Part shown: positions 8,310 to 16,598 of the stretch, piece by piece
Layout of the letters: each line of letters opens with the position of its first letter
Numbering within the stretch: the stretch's first letter is position 1
Assembly (NCBI GenBank): GCA_946480085.1
Contig: CAMLHZ010000015.1
Span: forward strand, 1 to 64,000
DNA length: 64,000 nt
From: an uncultured Flavobacteriales bacterium
Lineage (GTDB): Bacteria > Bacteroidota > Bacteroidia > Flavobacteriales > Crocinitomicaceae
Reading direction: 5' to 3'
Made by a program: the position numbers and the translations under genes
The notes under the pieces: model-generated
Told to the model about the DNA's origin: nothing
The model's database searches: none
Seen by the model: the letters and a program-made list of their open reading frames with translations, nothing else

Positions 8310-10656
8310 AAACAATACATTGAAGAAATTCAGCTTCAGAAATGATAGAATACTAAACCATTCTAAAGGAAATGTAATAGACAAACCAATTATTCTGGTT
8401 GTCACAACATATCCGCCAAGAGAGTGTGGAATTGCAACTTATTCCCAAGATTTGATCATGGCTTTAACAAGTCAATTCGGACCTTCTTTTGAATTTCAGG
8501 TTTGTGCCTTGGAATGCGACTCAGTTAGCTACAACTATCCTGAAGAGGTGAAATATAAGCTGCAATCAGATGTGCCTGAGGATTACGCTATCGTTGCAAA
8601 TGAAATCAATAATAATAAGAATATTTGCCTAGTGGTTGTTCAGCATGAATTTGGACTATTTAAACTAAAAGTAGAACAAGCATTTCACGCTTTCCTTCGT
8701 ACATTGAAGAAAACAATAGCTATAGTTTTCCATACAGCATTGCCGAATCCGAATGAGGAAATGAAGGCGAATGTTCGAACAGCGACTCTTTTTGCCGGAG
8801 GAGTAATTGTAATGACTAAACATGCAGCGGAGGTTTTGAATAAGGATTATGATGTTCCTGCTGGTAAAATTACTGTCATCCCGCATGGAACACATCTGGT
8901 TCCTCATGCAGATAAAAATGAGTTAAAGCAGAAATACAATCTGACGGGAAGAAAAGTGCTATCCACATTTGGTTTGTTGAGCTCCGGAAAAGGGATAGAA
9001 ACAACCTTGAATGCACTTCCCGAAATCATCAGCAAAAATCCTGAAGTCGTTTTCCTGATCATTGGAAAAACGCATTCTGGTGTAGTCAATTCCGAAGGTG
9101 AATCTTATCGTGACTCCCTGAAAAAACTGGTGCGTAAAAACAAAATCAAAAAAAATGTCGTTTTTATAAATAAATACTTGTCGCTGAACGATTTACTCGA
9201 GTACCTGCAATTAACAGATATCTATCTCTTTACTTCACGTGACCCGAATCAAACTGTAAGCGGAACTTTTTCTTACGCTATGAGTTGTGGTTGTCCGATC
9301 ATTTCCACTCCGATTCCTCATGCCAAGGAACTACTTGATGAAAAGACTGGAATTTTCATTGATTTTCAGGCTTCAGACCAATTGGCAAAAGCGGTAAACC
9401 GGTTGTTGAGCGATGAAGAGTTGATGCTAACTCTTAGAAATAACGGTTTGGAAAGAATCGCGTCAACAGCCTGGGAAAACTCAGCAATTGAGCACGCCAA
9501 ACTCTTCAAGACCATGACTTCCAATAAAATCATATTGCAATACACCATGCCAGATATCAATCTGGATCATTTCAAGAAGTTGACTACCAAGTTCGGAATG
9601 CTTCAGTTTTCAAAGATCAATCAACCCGACCCAGAATCAGGGTATACGCTTGATGATAATGCGCGCGCAATGATTGGGATGTGTATGGAATATGAATTGA
9701 CGCGCAATAAAACAAGCCTTCTAGCCATTCATAAATACTTAAAATTCATCGCTTTTTGTCAACACGCAGATGGTACATTCTCCAACTACGTTGATATAGA
9801 CCATGAGTTCACTGCACAGAACAAAGAAACCAATTTATCCGATTCAAATGGTCGGGCAATTTGGGCTTTGGGTTACCTGATTTCCAAAAAGGACATTTTA
9901 CCACTGGAACTTTCAGATTTAGCCAATTCACTGATCAGTAGAGCATTAAAAAGTATTCAGTACATGCATTCTCCACGAGCAATGGCATTCACAATAAAGG
10001 GATTCCATTTGAGCAACCTGAAGAAAAAATCCCATGAAACGCGCTATCACATTACCCTTTTGGCCGACAGGTTGGTTCAACAGTTCAGACATGAATCTGA
10101 AGCAGAATGGCTGTGGTTTGAGAATTGTTTGACTTATGCCAACAGCGTATTACCCGAAGCATTGCTATATGCATGGAAAGAAACGGGTGATGACACGTAC
10201 AAGGAGATAGCGAAGCAATCGTTTGACTTTTTACTTTCACATACCTTTCCTGATTCACGCATCAAAGTGATTTCGAACAAAAGCTGGTTTCACAAAGGGC
10301 AGACTCCGGAAACATTCGGAGAGCAAGCTATAGACGTGGCGTATACCATTTTGGCACTGGACTGTTTCTATGGTGTTTTTGGCGATATCAGTTACCTGGA
10401 AAAATCCCGTATTGCGTTTAGCTGGTTCCTGGGGAACAATCATTTGTCGCAAATCATTTATAATCCGTGTACAGGTGGCTGTTATGACGGTTTAGAGGAA
10501 AAACATGTCAATTTGAATCAAGGCGCAGAATCTACGATCAGTTATCTGTTGGCTCGATTGACCATTGAAAAACAGGAAAAAACCGGACTTCAACAATCCG
10601 ATAAAGAAATACAGCAGCTGACCATTTTACCACTGGAAGTGAATGTAGGTGCATAA
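8293..10656 (+). CDS. GT4 glycosyltransferase fused to a C-terminal alpha-helical toroid domain
   Basis: 787 residues. Residues about 32-410 are a GT-B glycosyltransferase of family 4. The N-terminal donor loop is TTYPPRECGIATYSQDL. The C-terminal Rossmann half contains LSTFGLLSSGKGIETTLNA, a predicted nucleotide-sugar site around SRDPNQTVSGTFSYAMSCG, and GCPIISTPI. Residues about 415-770 are entirely helical, with repeated aromatic pairs and motifs such as GYTLDDNARAMIGM, SDSNGRAIWALGYL and GEQAIDVAYTILAL. This pattern fits an (alpha/alpha)6 barrel seen in glycosidases. I infer a bifunctional enzyme that builds or remodels a mannose-containing glycan with the GH130 partner. There is no signal peptide, so it acts in the cytoplasm. 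Substrate unknown. Confidence 0.8.
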   Translation: MKTKFKNNTLKKFSFRNDRILNHSKGNVIDKPIILVVTTYPPRECGIATYSQDLIMALTSQFGPSFEFQVCALECDSVSYNYPEEVKYKLQSDVPEDYAIVANEINNNKNICLVVVQHEFGLFKLKVEQAFHAFLRTLKKTIAIVFHTALPNPNEEMKANVRTATLFAGGVIVMTKHAAEVLNKDYDVPAGKITVIPHGTHLVPHADKNELKQKYNLTGRKVLSTFGLLSSGKGIETTLNALPEIISKNPEVVFLIIGKTHSGVVNSEGESYRDSLKKLVRKNKIKKNVVFINKYLSLNDLLEYLQLTDIYLFTSRDPNQTVSGTFSYAMSCGCPIISTPIPHAKELLDEKTGIFIDFQASDQLAKAVNRLLSDEELMLTLRNNGLERIASTAWENSAIEHAKLFKTMTSNKIILQYTMPDINLDHFKKLTTKFGMLQFSKINQPDPESGYTLDDNARAMIGMCMEYELTRNKTSLLAIHKYLKFIAFCQHADGTFSNYVDIDHEFTAQNKETNLSDSNGRAIWALGYLISKKDILPLELSDLANSLISRALKSIQYMHSPRAMAFTIKGFHLSNLKKKSHETRYHITLLADRLVQQFRHESEAEWLWFENCLTYANSVLPEALLYAWKETGDDTYKEIAKQSFDFLLSHTFPDSRIKVISNKSWFHKGQTPETFGEQAIDVAYTILALDCFYGVFGDISYLEKSRIAFSWFLGNNHLSQIIYNPCTGGCYDGLEEKHVNLNQGAESTISYLLARLTIEKQEKTGLQQSDKEIQQLTILPLEVNVGA

Positions 10657-10710
10657 TTAGTATAGCTCAAAACTTACGTTGACTTTCCCGCTTGCTAATG
10701 GGTTCTAATT

Positions 10711-10810
10711 TCCCACAGATGAACACGGAAGTACACAGAAGTAGATAAAAAACAGTCACCCTTTTTAATGATCTATCATCATCTGTGCTCGTCTGAGCAC
10801 GTCCGTGGGA
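10711..10810. repeat. Imperfect inverted repeat, CACAGATGAACAC type
   Basis: Arms 10711-10746 and 10775-10810 pair at about 24 of 36 positions around a 28-nt spacer. Each outer end is TCCCAC, and the arms carry CACAG/ACACGGA words. Repeats built on such words are widespread between genes in Bacteroidota and other phyla. This copy is solitary, with no mobile gene nearby. Confidence 0.6.
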
Positions 10811-10982
10811 GAATCTAAAGCTTATCTCGTTTGGTTCCAATCCTTATGTTCGGAGGACGCAACGGACTCTTATAAGTGTATGCGAATGCGTTGTAAAGGC
10901 TTCGAATGGAACTCTAGAGGGTTGAGAAAGATGTTGCAATTAGTTCACATACGATTGGTTTGGATGACGAAAACCTTGTATC

Positions 10983-11017
10983 AAAAAAAAGGCTGTCCCC
11001 CATTTGAGAACAGCCTT
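10983..11017 (-). terminator. Intrinsic terminator of the first HMA-AraC gene
   Basis: The stem AAGGCTGT / ACAGCCTT (10989-10996, 11010-11017) is followed on the minus strand by eight T. It lies just past the stop at 11036. Confidence 0.8.
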
Positions 11018-11035
11018 CACTATTTTATATCTCGT

Positions 11036-11596
11036 CTAAATCGTTTCCAAACCACGATCTCTTTTTTGCTTCAATCGCTTGTAAAAGGATGGTGAAAAAC
11101 CAGTGATTTTCTTGAATTGATTGGATAAATGTGCTACACTACTGTAGTTGAGCTTGTATGAGATCTCTGTAAGATTCAACTCATTATACAGGAGTAACTC
11201 TTTCACCCTTTCAATTTTATTCATGATGATAAATTGTTGGATTGTCATTCCTTTTACCTCCGAGAAAATATTGGATAGATACGTGTAATCGTAATTCAGT
11301 TTTTCACTGATATGGGTAGAATAATTCACTTTTGGAGTTTCATCCGAATAATGAATCATTTCAACAATAACGCCCTTAATTTGCTCGATCAGGATACTTT
11401 TTTTGTTATCCAGGAGCTCCAGGCCACATTCCTTTAGATTTTCTCTTAGCTTTTCACGCTCTGCTAAAGAAACGTCCTCCAACACTTCCACTACACCCAA
11501 ATCGACAGCACCTGAGTGCAAATCCAATTTTTCCAATTCTTCTTTCACTACCATCTTGCAGCGAAGACTTACCATGTGTTTAATATAGAGTTTCAT
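11036..11596 (-). CDS. HMA-like/AraC-type transcriptional regulator, paralogue 1
   Basis: 186 residues. Residues 1-75 have the beta-alpha-beta-beta-alpha-beta pattern of a heavy-metal-associated domain. The metal loop reads M-V-S-L-R-C (8-13), so only the second Cys of MxCxxC remains. Residues about 95-183 are an AraC-type double helix-turn-helix (YTYLSNIFSEVKGMTIQQF, then LTEISYKLNYSSVAHLSNQF and KKITGFSPSFYKR). It is one of four paralogues here (also 12234, 12955 and 24560). I infer a DNA-binding regulator whose N-terminal domain once sensed a metal or thiol. It stands alone with its own terminator. Confidence 0.8.
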   Translation of the reverse strand: MKLYIKHMVSLRCKMVVKEELEKLDLHSGAVDLGVVEVLEDVSLAEREKLRENLKECGLELLDNKKSILIEQIKGVIVEMIHYSDETPKVNYSTHISEKLNYDYTYLSNIFSEVKGMTIQQFIIMNKIERVKELLLYNELNLTEISYKLNYSSVAHLSNQFKKITGFSPSFYKRLKQKRDRGLETI

Positions 11597-11825
11597 AATT
11601 GCCGAATTCTAAGATACGATTAATAAACATCTTTCACTTGTCAAAACACCGCCAAATGGGCCTTTTGAACGAAAGATTCAATGGGTAATCTTATGCAACT
11701 ATCTGTAGAAACCTTTATTGAAATCAAATCTGTTTAGTCTCTAAAACTGGTGTTTGTCTTTTTTTAGTTTTGTTAAGTGCAATAATGCAATTTTATGTTG
11801 TTCCTTGTTACAAATTAGTTAAATT

Positions 11826-11987
11826 TCACGTATTGGTATTGTTTTTACCAAAAATTAACTGGAAAATTAATACTACGAATGCTATCACCAAAACCAGGTG
11901 GAAAAATCCCCCCGTGTGATATCCGAAAAACCCGATAGCCCAAACTATTACTAATAATACTATCAATGTGCTTAGTACATTTCTCAT
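11826..11987 (-). CDS. Small membrane protein, lmo0937/DUF5670-like (53 aa)
   Basis: This 53-residue frame starts with ATG at 11987 and stops at 11826. It is nearly all hydrophobic, with two helices: VLSTLIVLLVIVWAIGFFGY, then FHLVLVIAFVVLIFQLIFG. They are separated by HTGG. The motif VIVWAIGFFGYHTGG...HLVLVIA is that of the lmo0937/DUF5670 family of tiny stress-associated membrane proteins. A related sequence forms the C-terminus of the lipoprotein at 37262-37855. It lies between two HMA-AraC genes, all on the minus strand, but with gaps of about 230-250 bp, so it is probably transcribed separately. Confidence 0.85.
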   Translation of the reverse strand: MRNVLSTLIVLLVIVWAIGFFGYHTGGFFHLVLVIAFVVLIFQLIFGKNNTNT

Positions 11988-12166
11988 GACTTCTAACTTT
12001 AATTTTTACATGTTGATCATTTGCTCTAAATGATTCATTTCAGAAACATTTCCTTTTATGAAAACATCTGTGCTTTATGTAAAGTTGTTTTTTCTGCGCC
12101 ATGAGAGTATTACATATTGTCGCGCAAACCTTACACATTTCACAGGCTCTAAAACCCTGATATATC

Positions 12167-12210
12167 AAAGAAAAAGAGCCCTGAGCCCATTGTAACTGGA
12201 TCAGAGCTCT
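12167..12210 (-). terminator. Intrinsic terminator of HMA-AraC paralogue 2
   Basis: The stem AGAGCCCTGA / TCAGAGCTCT (12175-12184, 12201-12210, one mismatch) is followed on the minus strand by TTTTTCTTTG. It lies 24 nt past the stop at 12234. Confidence 0.75.
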
Positions 12211-12233
12211 GTGCTTTTCATTCATGTGTAAGG

Positions 12234-12770
12234 CTAACGCTTAGACATCATTTTCCTATATAAAGAAGGAGTGAGTCCTGTATTGTTCTTGAATTGGTTG
12301 GATAAATGAGAAATACTGCTGTAATTTAGCTTATATGCAATCTCAGTGAGACTCAAATTGGTATTCAATAACAGCTCTTTCACGCGTTCAACTTTAATAT
12401 TTACGATGAACTGCTGGACGGTTATACCCGTTTCTTCGGAAAATGTTTGTGCTAAGAACGTGTAATCGAGGTTCAATTTTTCACTGAGGTATTCAGAATA
12501 GTTTTCTACAGGTAACTCATCGGAGTAAATCATTTCGATAATCAGGTTTTTGACTTGATCCTTCAAAATGGACTTTTTGTCTTCATGGAGCTCCAAACCG
12601 ATTTTCGCCAGATTTGCGCGTAAAGTCTCTCGTTGATCCGCTGATAATTCTTCTTCCTGAATTTCAACAACACCCAATTCTACCACACATTGTAACCCAA
12701 GCTTTTCAAACTCGGATTTCACGGCTGTTATACAGCGAGCGCTTACCATGTATTTGATATAGAGTTTCAA
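12234..12770 (-). CDS. HMA-like/AraC-type transcriptional regulator, paralogue 2
   Basis: 178 residues, with the same architecture as the 11036 gene and clearly homologous along its length. The HMA-like metal loop is M-V-S-A-R-C (8-13), again lacking the first Cys. The second domain contains LDYTFLAQTFSEETGITVQQF, LTEIAYKLNYSSISHLSNQF and the closing NNTGLTPSLYRKM. The effector is unknown. The closest relatives in the window are the copies at 11036 and 24560. It is probably monocistronic, ended by the hairpin at 12167-12210. Confidence 0.8.
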   Translation of the reverse strand: MKLYIKYMVSARCITAVKSEFEKLGLQCVVELGVVEIQEEELSADQRETLRANLAKIGLELHEDKKSILKDQVKNLIIEMIYSDELPVENYSEYLSEKLNLDYTFLAQTFSEETGITVQQFIVNIKVERVKELLLNTNLSLTEIAYKLNYSSISHLSNQFKNNTGLTPSLYRKMMSKR

Positions 12771-12954
12771 AATGAATGTGTTTAAAATAAAATGTCAACC
12801 AAAAATTAATTAAGTCAAATCACTTGTATCACTGTACTTCTTTTAATCATTGTGCATCCGCTTGTGCCGGATTGCCTAATAGCATTGTATTTATTGTCGT
12901 AGTTGGGGTAATTCCACGCCACCCATTTATTATCTTCTTAACTATCCATAAAGA

Positions 12955-13548
12955 TCAAAGTTCGATTCCTCTGGAATCTGCTTTATTCAGAACTTTCAAT
13001 CTTTTTCTCTTTATTTTCTTATAGTAGTAAGGTGTCAAACCTGTATTTTTCTTAAACATTCTAATCAGCTGTGCCTCATTCCTGAACTGAAGCATTGTCG
13101 CTATCTCACTTATTTTGCAATCTTCATACAGAAGCATTTCCTTCACCCTGTTCAATCGGTGCAGCTCTATGTATCGAGGGAGCGTTACACCATGAACCTG
13201 CAGAAATAACCTCATGACATTCGTAGAATCATAACCAATGGCATTCATCAAATAAACGGGATAGTCACTTAAAGGAATTTCAATATTGGTACGGATCAAC
13301 TCATTGATTGATTCGGAGATACGATTCAATAATGCACTATTTTCCTCATCCACGATTTCAAAACCCAATGTTTCAATTCGGCTCTTCAGTTCCTGGAAAT
13401 GCTCAGTACCCAATTCTTCCTGAAATTCAATGGAACCTTGATTCAATTCAGGCAACATGATTCCCAATTCCTGTAATGCTTGCCTCAACTTCTCGATGCA
13501 ATTATGGCCGATCATGTATTTTATAAAAATCTTCAAAACAGATTGCAT
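12955..13548 (-). CDS. HMA-like/AraC-type transcriptional regulator, divergent paralogue 3
   Basis: 197 residues, the most diverged of the four copies. The N-terminal loop is M-I-G-H-N-C (12-17): the first Cys is Gly and the second remains. The HTH part reads STNVMRLFLQVHGVTLPRYIEL, ISEIATMLQFRNEAQLIRMF and KKNTGLTPYYYKKI. The first three residues and the basic C-terminal tail are extensions relative to the others. The divergence suggests a different DNA site. A later start at Met12 is unlikely because it would remove the first beta strand. Confidence 0.75.
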   Translation of the reverse strand: MQSVLKIFIKYMIGHNCIEKLRQALQELGIMLPELNQGSIEFQEELGTEHFQELKSRIETLGFEIVDEENSALLNRISESINELIRTNIEIPLSDYPVYLMNAIGYDSTNVMRLFLQVHGVTLPRYIELHRLNRVKEMLLYEDCKISEIATMLQFRNEAQLIRMFKKNTGLTPYYYKKIKRKRLKVLNKADSRGIEL

Positions 13549-13851
13549 TTAAATCTTCTTGAATTTATGACAATTTATGTGCTCAACAAACTAATTCATG
13601 TCATTTTTTTTATAAAAAACTGGTCGACTTAATCATTTCAAGTTTCCTACCAGTAAAGCTTTCTCAACGTTTTACTGAGTCAAAATTAGAGACGAGAAAA
13701 ACGGAAGACTTTCACTATTATCCCATGGATTTACATAATTTTTGGATTTGTGAAGATTCAATATAACGGCTATAATTTCACACAAGCTGTTTCAATCCAA
13801 AAAGTAAATTTCGTCTGCTCAAAGCCAAAATCCATCTGGAAGCCAGGTTTT
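13549..13851. other. 303-bp intergenic region, nothing recognised
   Basis: It lies between the start of HMA-AraC paralogue 3 and the stop of the LigD polymerase gene, both on the minus strand. It is AT-rich, has stop codons in all frames, and shows no clear hairpin or repeat. It presumably carries the promoter of paralogue 3. Confidence 0.4.
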
Positions 13852-14832
13852 TCAGGTGCTGGAATCTTCCAATAATTTTTCAAGCTTCACTAGCGCCTTC
13901 TCAATAGAAACACCTTTTCCAAGAACTCCCTTCCACAAATCTCCTTTCTTCTCCAAGCGTTCATGAATGGTGAAAATGGTAAACGCCTTCGGATCCAATT
14001 TCTCATTCACCTGATCCCATTCCAACGGCGTGGAAACCGTTGCCCCGGGTTTAGGGCGAACACTGTATGCTGCCGCGATGGTTTGTCCTTTTCTGTTCTG
14101 AAGAAAGTCGATGTAAATCTTATCTGAACGTTTTGAAACTGAACGTTCAATGCTTGTGATGCGTGGAAGTTGCTTTTGAACAACTGTTGCAAGTGATTCA
14201 CCAAAACGTTTGATTTCGTCGTAGGTGTACTTTTTATTTAACGGAATATAAATATGTAATCCAGTTGCTCCACTTGTCTTGCAATAGGTTTCTATTCCAA
14301 CTTCTTCGCAAATTTCACGGATTTTCAATGCGGTTACCACCACTTCCTTGAAACCGATGTTTCCAGGATCCAAATCCATTATCATGTAATCCGGATGATC
14401 TGGTTCATCAACCGTACTGTGCCAGGGATTGATTTCTATACACCCCAGATTTGCCATATAAATCAATGTTGCCTCATTGTCACAAATCAGATAATCCAAG
14501 TATTCATCATTCGATTTTGAATAGATTTTCTCTGTTCTTGTCCACTCCGGAACCTGGTTTACATCCATATCCTTGTGGTAAAACCCCGGCTGACTAATTC
14601 CTGCCGGGTGCCGATTCAAAGATTCAGGTCGATTCTTTAGATAAGGAATCAGAATCTTGCTGATGCTTCTATAATAATCAATGATTTCTCCTTTGGTAAT
14701 TTCATGACCTAAAGCTGATGGGAAATAAACCTTATTCAGGTTGGTTATCTTCAACTGTTTTCCATTGATTATAATCTCCTGGTCGTTCTCTTCAATCATT
14801 GCTTTCATAATTGTGTGCTTAATTGTCCTCAT
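13852..14832 (-). CDS. ligD: LigD polymerase/primase domain protein (split LigD)
   Basis: About 326 residues from the ATG at 14832. Other in-frame starts are 14907, 14808 and 14799. This is the archaeo-eukaryotic primase-type polymerase module of LigD: LTHPDKVLYPE-like start TNLNKVYFPS, NRHPAGISQPGFYHKDM, the metal-binding D-x-D in YMIMDLDPGN, the TSGATGLHIYIPL loop, and IYIDFLQNRKGQT. The module fills gaps during non-homologous end joining. In most bacteria it is fused to the nuclease and ligase. Here it is separate and in a different frame from the ligase gene just upstream, whose stop is at 14819. The genes overlap by 14 bp if 14832 is used, which implies translational coupling. Confidence 0.85.
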   Translation of the reverse strand: MRTIKHTIMKAMIEENDQEIIINGKQLKITNLNKVYFPSALGHEITKGEIIDYYRSISKILIPYLKNRPESLNRHPAGISQPGFYHKDMDVNQVPEWTRTEKIYSKSNDEYLDYLICDNEATLIYMANLGCIEINPWHSTVDEPDHPDYMIMDLDPGNIGFKEVVVTALKIREICEEVGIETYCKTSGATGLHIYIPLNKKYTYDEIKRFGESLATVVQKQLPRITSIERSVSKRSDKIYIDFLQNRKGQTIAAAYSVRPKPGATVSTPLEWDQVNEKLDPKAFTIFTIHERLEKKGDLWKGVLGKGVSIEKALVKLEKLLEDSST

Positions 14833-16453
14833 CTGGTTTCGTGTCATTTCCTTTAATGACTTCAGACTCTTCTTTATCATTGCGCAATCCCATGAAAACG
14901 GGGTCACGGAGATGTCTTTGTGCTGTCCAGTTCAGAAACTGCACGTTACAAACCAGTTTTGACTTAATCCAGGTTGGCTCACCGTTTTCTGTGGTTATTT
15001 TTGGAACAGCAGAAAAGGGGCATTTAGTTGTTTTCAGCTTTTGAAATTGAGTAAACAACTGTTCTAAAGTAGCTTCAGAAAAACCAGTTCCACAAGTTCC
15101 AATATATACCAGTTTTCTCTTGTCGTGAATTCCTAAAATCAAGGCTCCAAAGAACTTACGCCCTTTTGGAGGCATTGTAAATCCACAAATCACTGCTTCG
15201 GTTGATTTATGGTTCTTGATTTTCAGCCATAAATCGGTGCGAATACCCGGGAAATACTTGCTATTCATTTCTTTTTCAATGACTCCCTCGAAGCCCATTT
15301 TTGTCAATTGCTTCATTAACTCTTTCCCTTCTTCCTGAATGATACAAGAAGTTTTAACATTGAGAAGCTTCACTTTCGCAAAAACACCTTCCAGTAATTC
15401 TCTTCGCAGCAGAAACGGGAGTTGAGTGATCACATGTCCGTTCAGGTACAACAGATCGAAAACATAATAGCGCGGTTTGCCTTTGCCAGTGGTCAAATAA
15501 TTTTGAAGTAGTTGAAAATTGCTTGTTCCATCTCCACCTTCAATCACAATTTCACCATCCAGAATCAGTTCATCATCAAAATGCCCTAGTTCTGATATAA
15601 GCTGGAGGTATTTCGCGTTAAACGAATTCCCATTTCTTGAAACCATTTCTATCTTCGACTCTCCAATGCTTTTGATTTTGGTTATCGCTCGATATCCATC
15701 GTATTTTGGCTCGTACATCCAATCCGGATCATCTTTCAGAACTGTGGCAGCAGTGGCTAGCATTGGCTTTTTCAACTTATTCCATGCGCTTTCAATCTCT
15801 ACTTTCTGACTGGAACCTTCGCTGCTGTCTTTTTTGGATTTCTTTTTAGGGGCCTTCTTCACGTCTTCGGGTGCAGGAGAACTAGTTGCAACGGTTTTAA
15901 TTTTTAGTGATTTTTTCACGGGATCGATGGAAGAGATATCATAACTTTCCAACGCATGTTTATCCTCTTTCTTTATCAACAGCCAGTTTTTATCTGTTCC
16001 ATCATTCATGAGTACCAAGGCAAAAGCTCCTTTGAGCTGTATTCCACTCAACTCAAACTTTAAATCGCCTTTACGATACTGGCGCAACAATAACTTTTCG
16101 TCCGTTAGTTTGTCGTTTGGCTCAAGAGGTTTATAGGTTCCCCTGTCCCAGATATCAACAATACCGGCACCATAATTTCCTTCTGGAATTTCACCAAAGA
16201 ATTTAGCATATGCCAACGGATGATCTTCCACTTGCACAGCCAATCTTCTTTCTCCAAAAACCATTGAAGGACCTTTAGGAACCGACCAACTTTTCAGAAC
16301 TCCGTCCATTTCCAAACGGAAATCGTAATGCAAATTGGTCGCATCATGTCGTTGAACCACAAATATGAGTTTATTGGACGACGACTCTTTTTCTCCATTT
16401 GGTTCTGGAGTTTGTTCGAAGTTTCTTTTTTTTCTGTAGAGACTGAGTGTCAT
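14819..16453 (-). CDS. ligD: LigD 3'-phosphoesterase plus ATP-dependent DNA ligase
   Basis: 544 residues. Residues 28-140 are the phosphoesterase domain: VVQRHDATNLHYDFRLEMDG carries His36, His42 and Asp44, and HPLAYAKFFGEIPEGNYGAG follows. Residues about 160-225 are a Lys/Ser linker. The ligase nucleotidyltransferase domain begins near 228, with the adenylated lysine in EPKYDGYR (Lys250), then DGEIVIEGGDG and GFEGVIEKE. An OB-fold end (LILGIHDKRKLVYIGTCGTGF, then WTAQRHLRDPVFMGLR) completes it. It joins DNA ends in Ku-dependent end joining. No Ku gene lies in this window. The protein ends where a fused LigD would continue into the polymerase domain. Confidence 0.9.
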   Translation of the reverse strand: MTLSLYRKKRNFEQTPEPNGEKESSSNKLIFVVQRHDATNLHYDFRLEMDGVLKSWSVPKGPSMVFGERRLAVQVEDHPLAYAKFFGEIPEGNYGAGIVDIWDRGTYKPLEPNDKLTDEKLLLRQYRKGDLKFELSGIQLKGAFALVLMNDGTDKNWLLIKKEDKHALESYDISSIDPVKKSLKIKTVATSSPAPEDVKKAPKKKSKKDSSEGSSQKVEIESAWNKLKKPMLATAATVLKDDPDWMYEPKYDGYRAITKIKSIGESKIEMVSRNGNSFNAKYLQLISELGHFDDELILDGEIVIEGGDGTSNFQLLQNYLTTGKGKPRYYVFDLLYLNGHVITQLPFLLRRELLEGVFAKVKLLNVKTSCIIQEEGKELMKQLTKMGFEGVIEKEMNSKYFPGIRTDLWLKIKNHKSTEAVICGFTMPPKGRKFFGALILGIHDKRKLVYIGTCGTGFSEATLEQLFTQFQKLKTTKCPFSAVPKITTENGEPTWIKSKLVCNVQFLNWTAQRHLRDPVFMGLRNDKEESEVIKGNDTKPDEDN

Positions 16454-16598
16454 GATTAAAATACTTTAGTAAACCATTTGTGAAGTGAACTCGCTTTGAG
16501 TTACTCCAAAACATCCTTGGATTTGCCGAAAACAAACCTCAAGCTTGGCATTTTCGCTCTTAACCTTTCGCCTTGGCCTTTATTCGTTTTTATTTTTT

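Larger units (their letters stand above)
10657..11035. other. 379-bp intergenic region with a long imperfect inverted repeat and a terminator
   Basis: No credible gene is visible. The stretch holds the 10711-10810 inverted repeat and the 10983-11017 hairpin, described separately. The remainder (10811-10980) shows no codon structure or recognised element. Confidence 0.6.

Noticed and set aside
10805..11095. Plus-strand frame of 96 codons
   Set aside because: It begins inside an inverted repeat, crosses a terminator and overlaps the end of the HMA-AraC gene. Its composition is not protein-like.
12040..12225. Minus-strand frame of 61 codons with several Cys
   Set aside because: It contains the terminator of the 12234 gene and has no family resemblance.
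13852..14907. LigD polymerase as a broken remnant
   Set aside because: All catalytic motifs are present and the frame is intact over the whole domain, so it is treated as a functional split gene.
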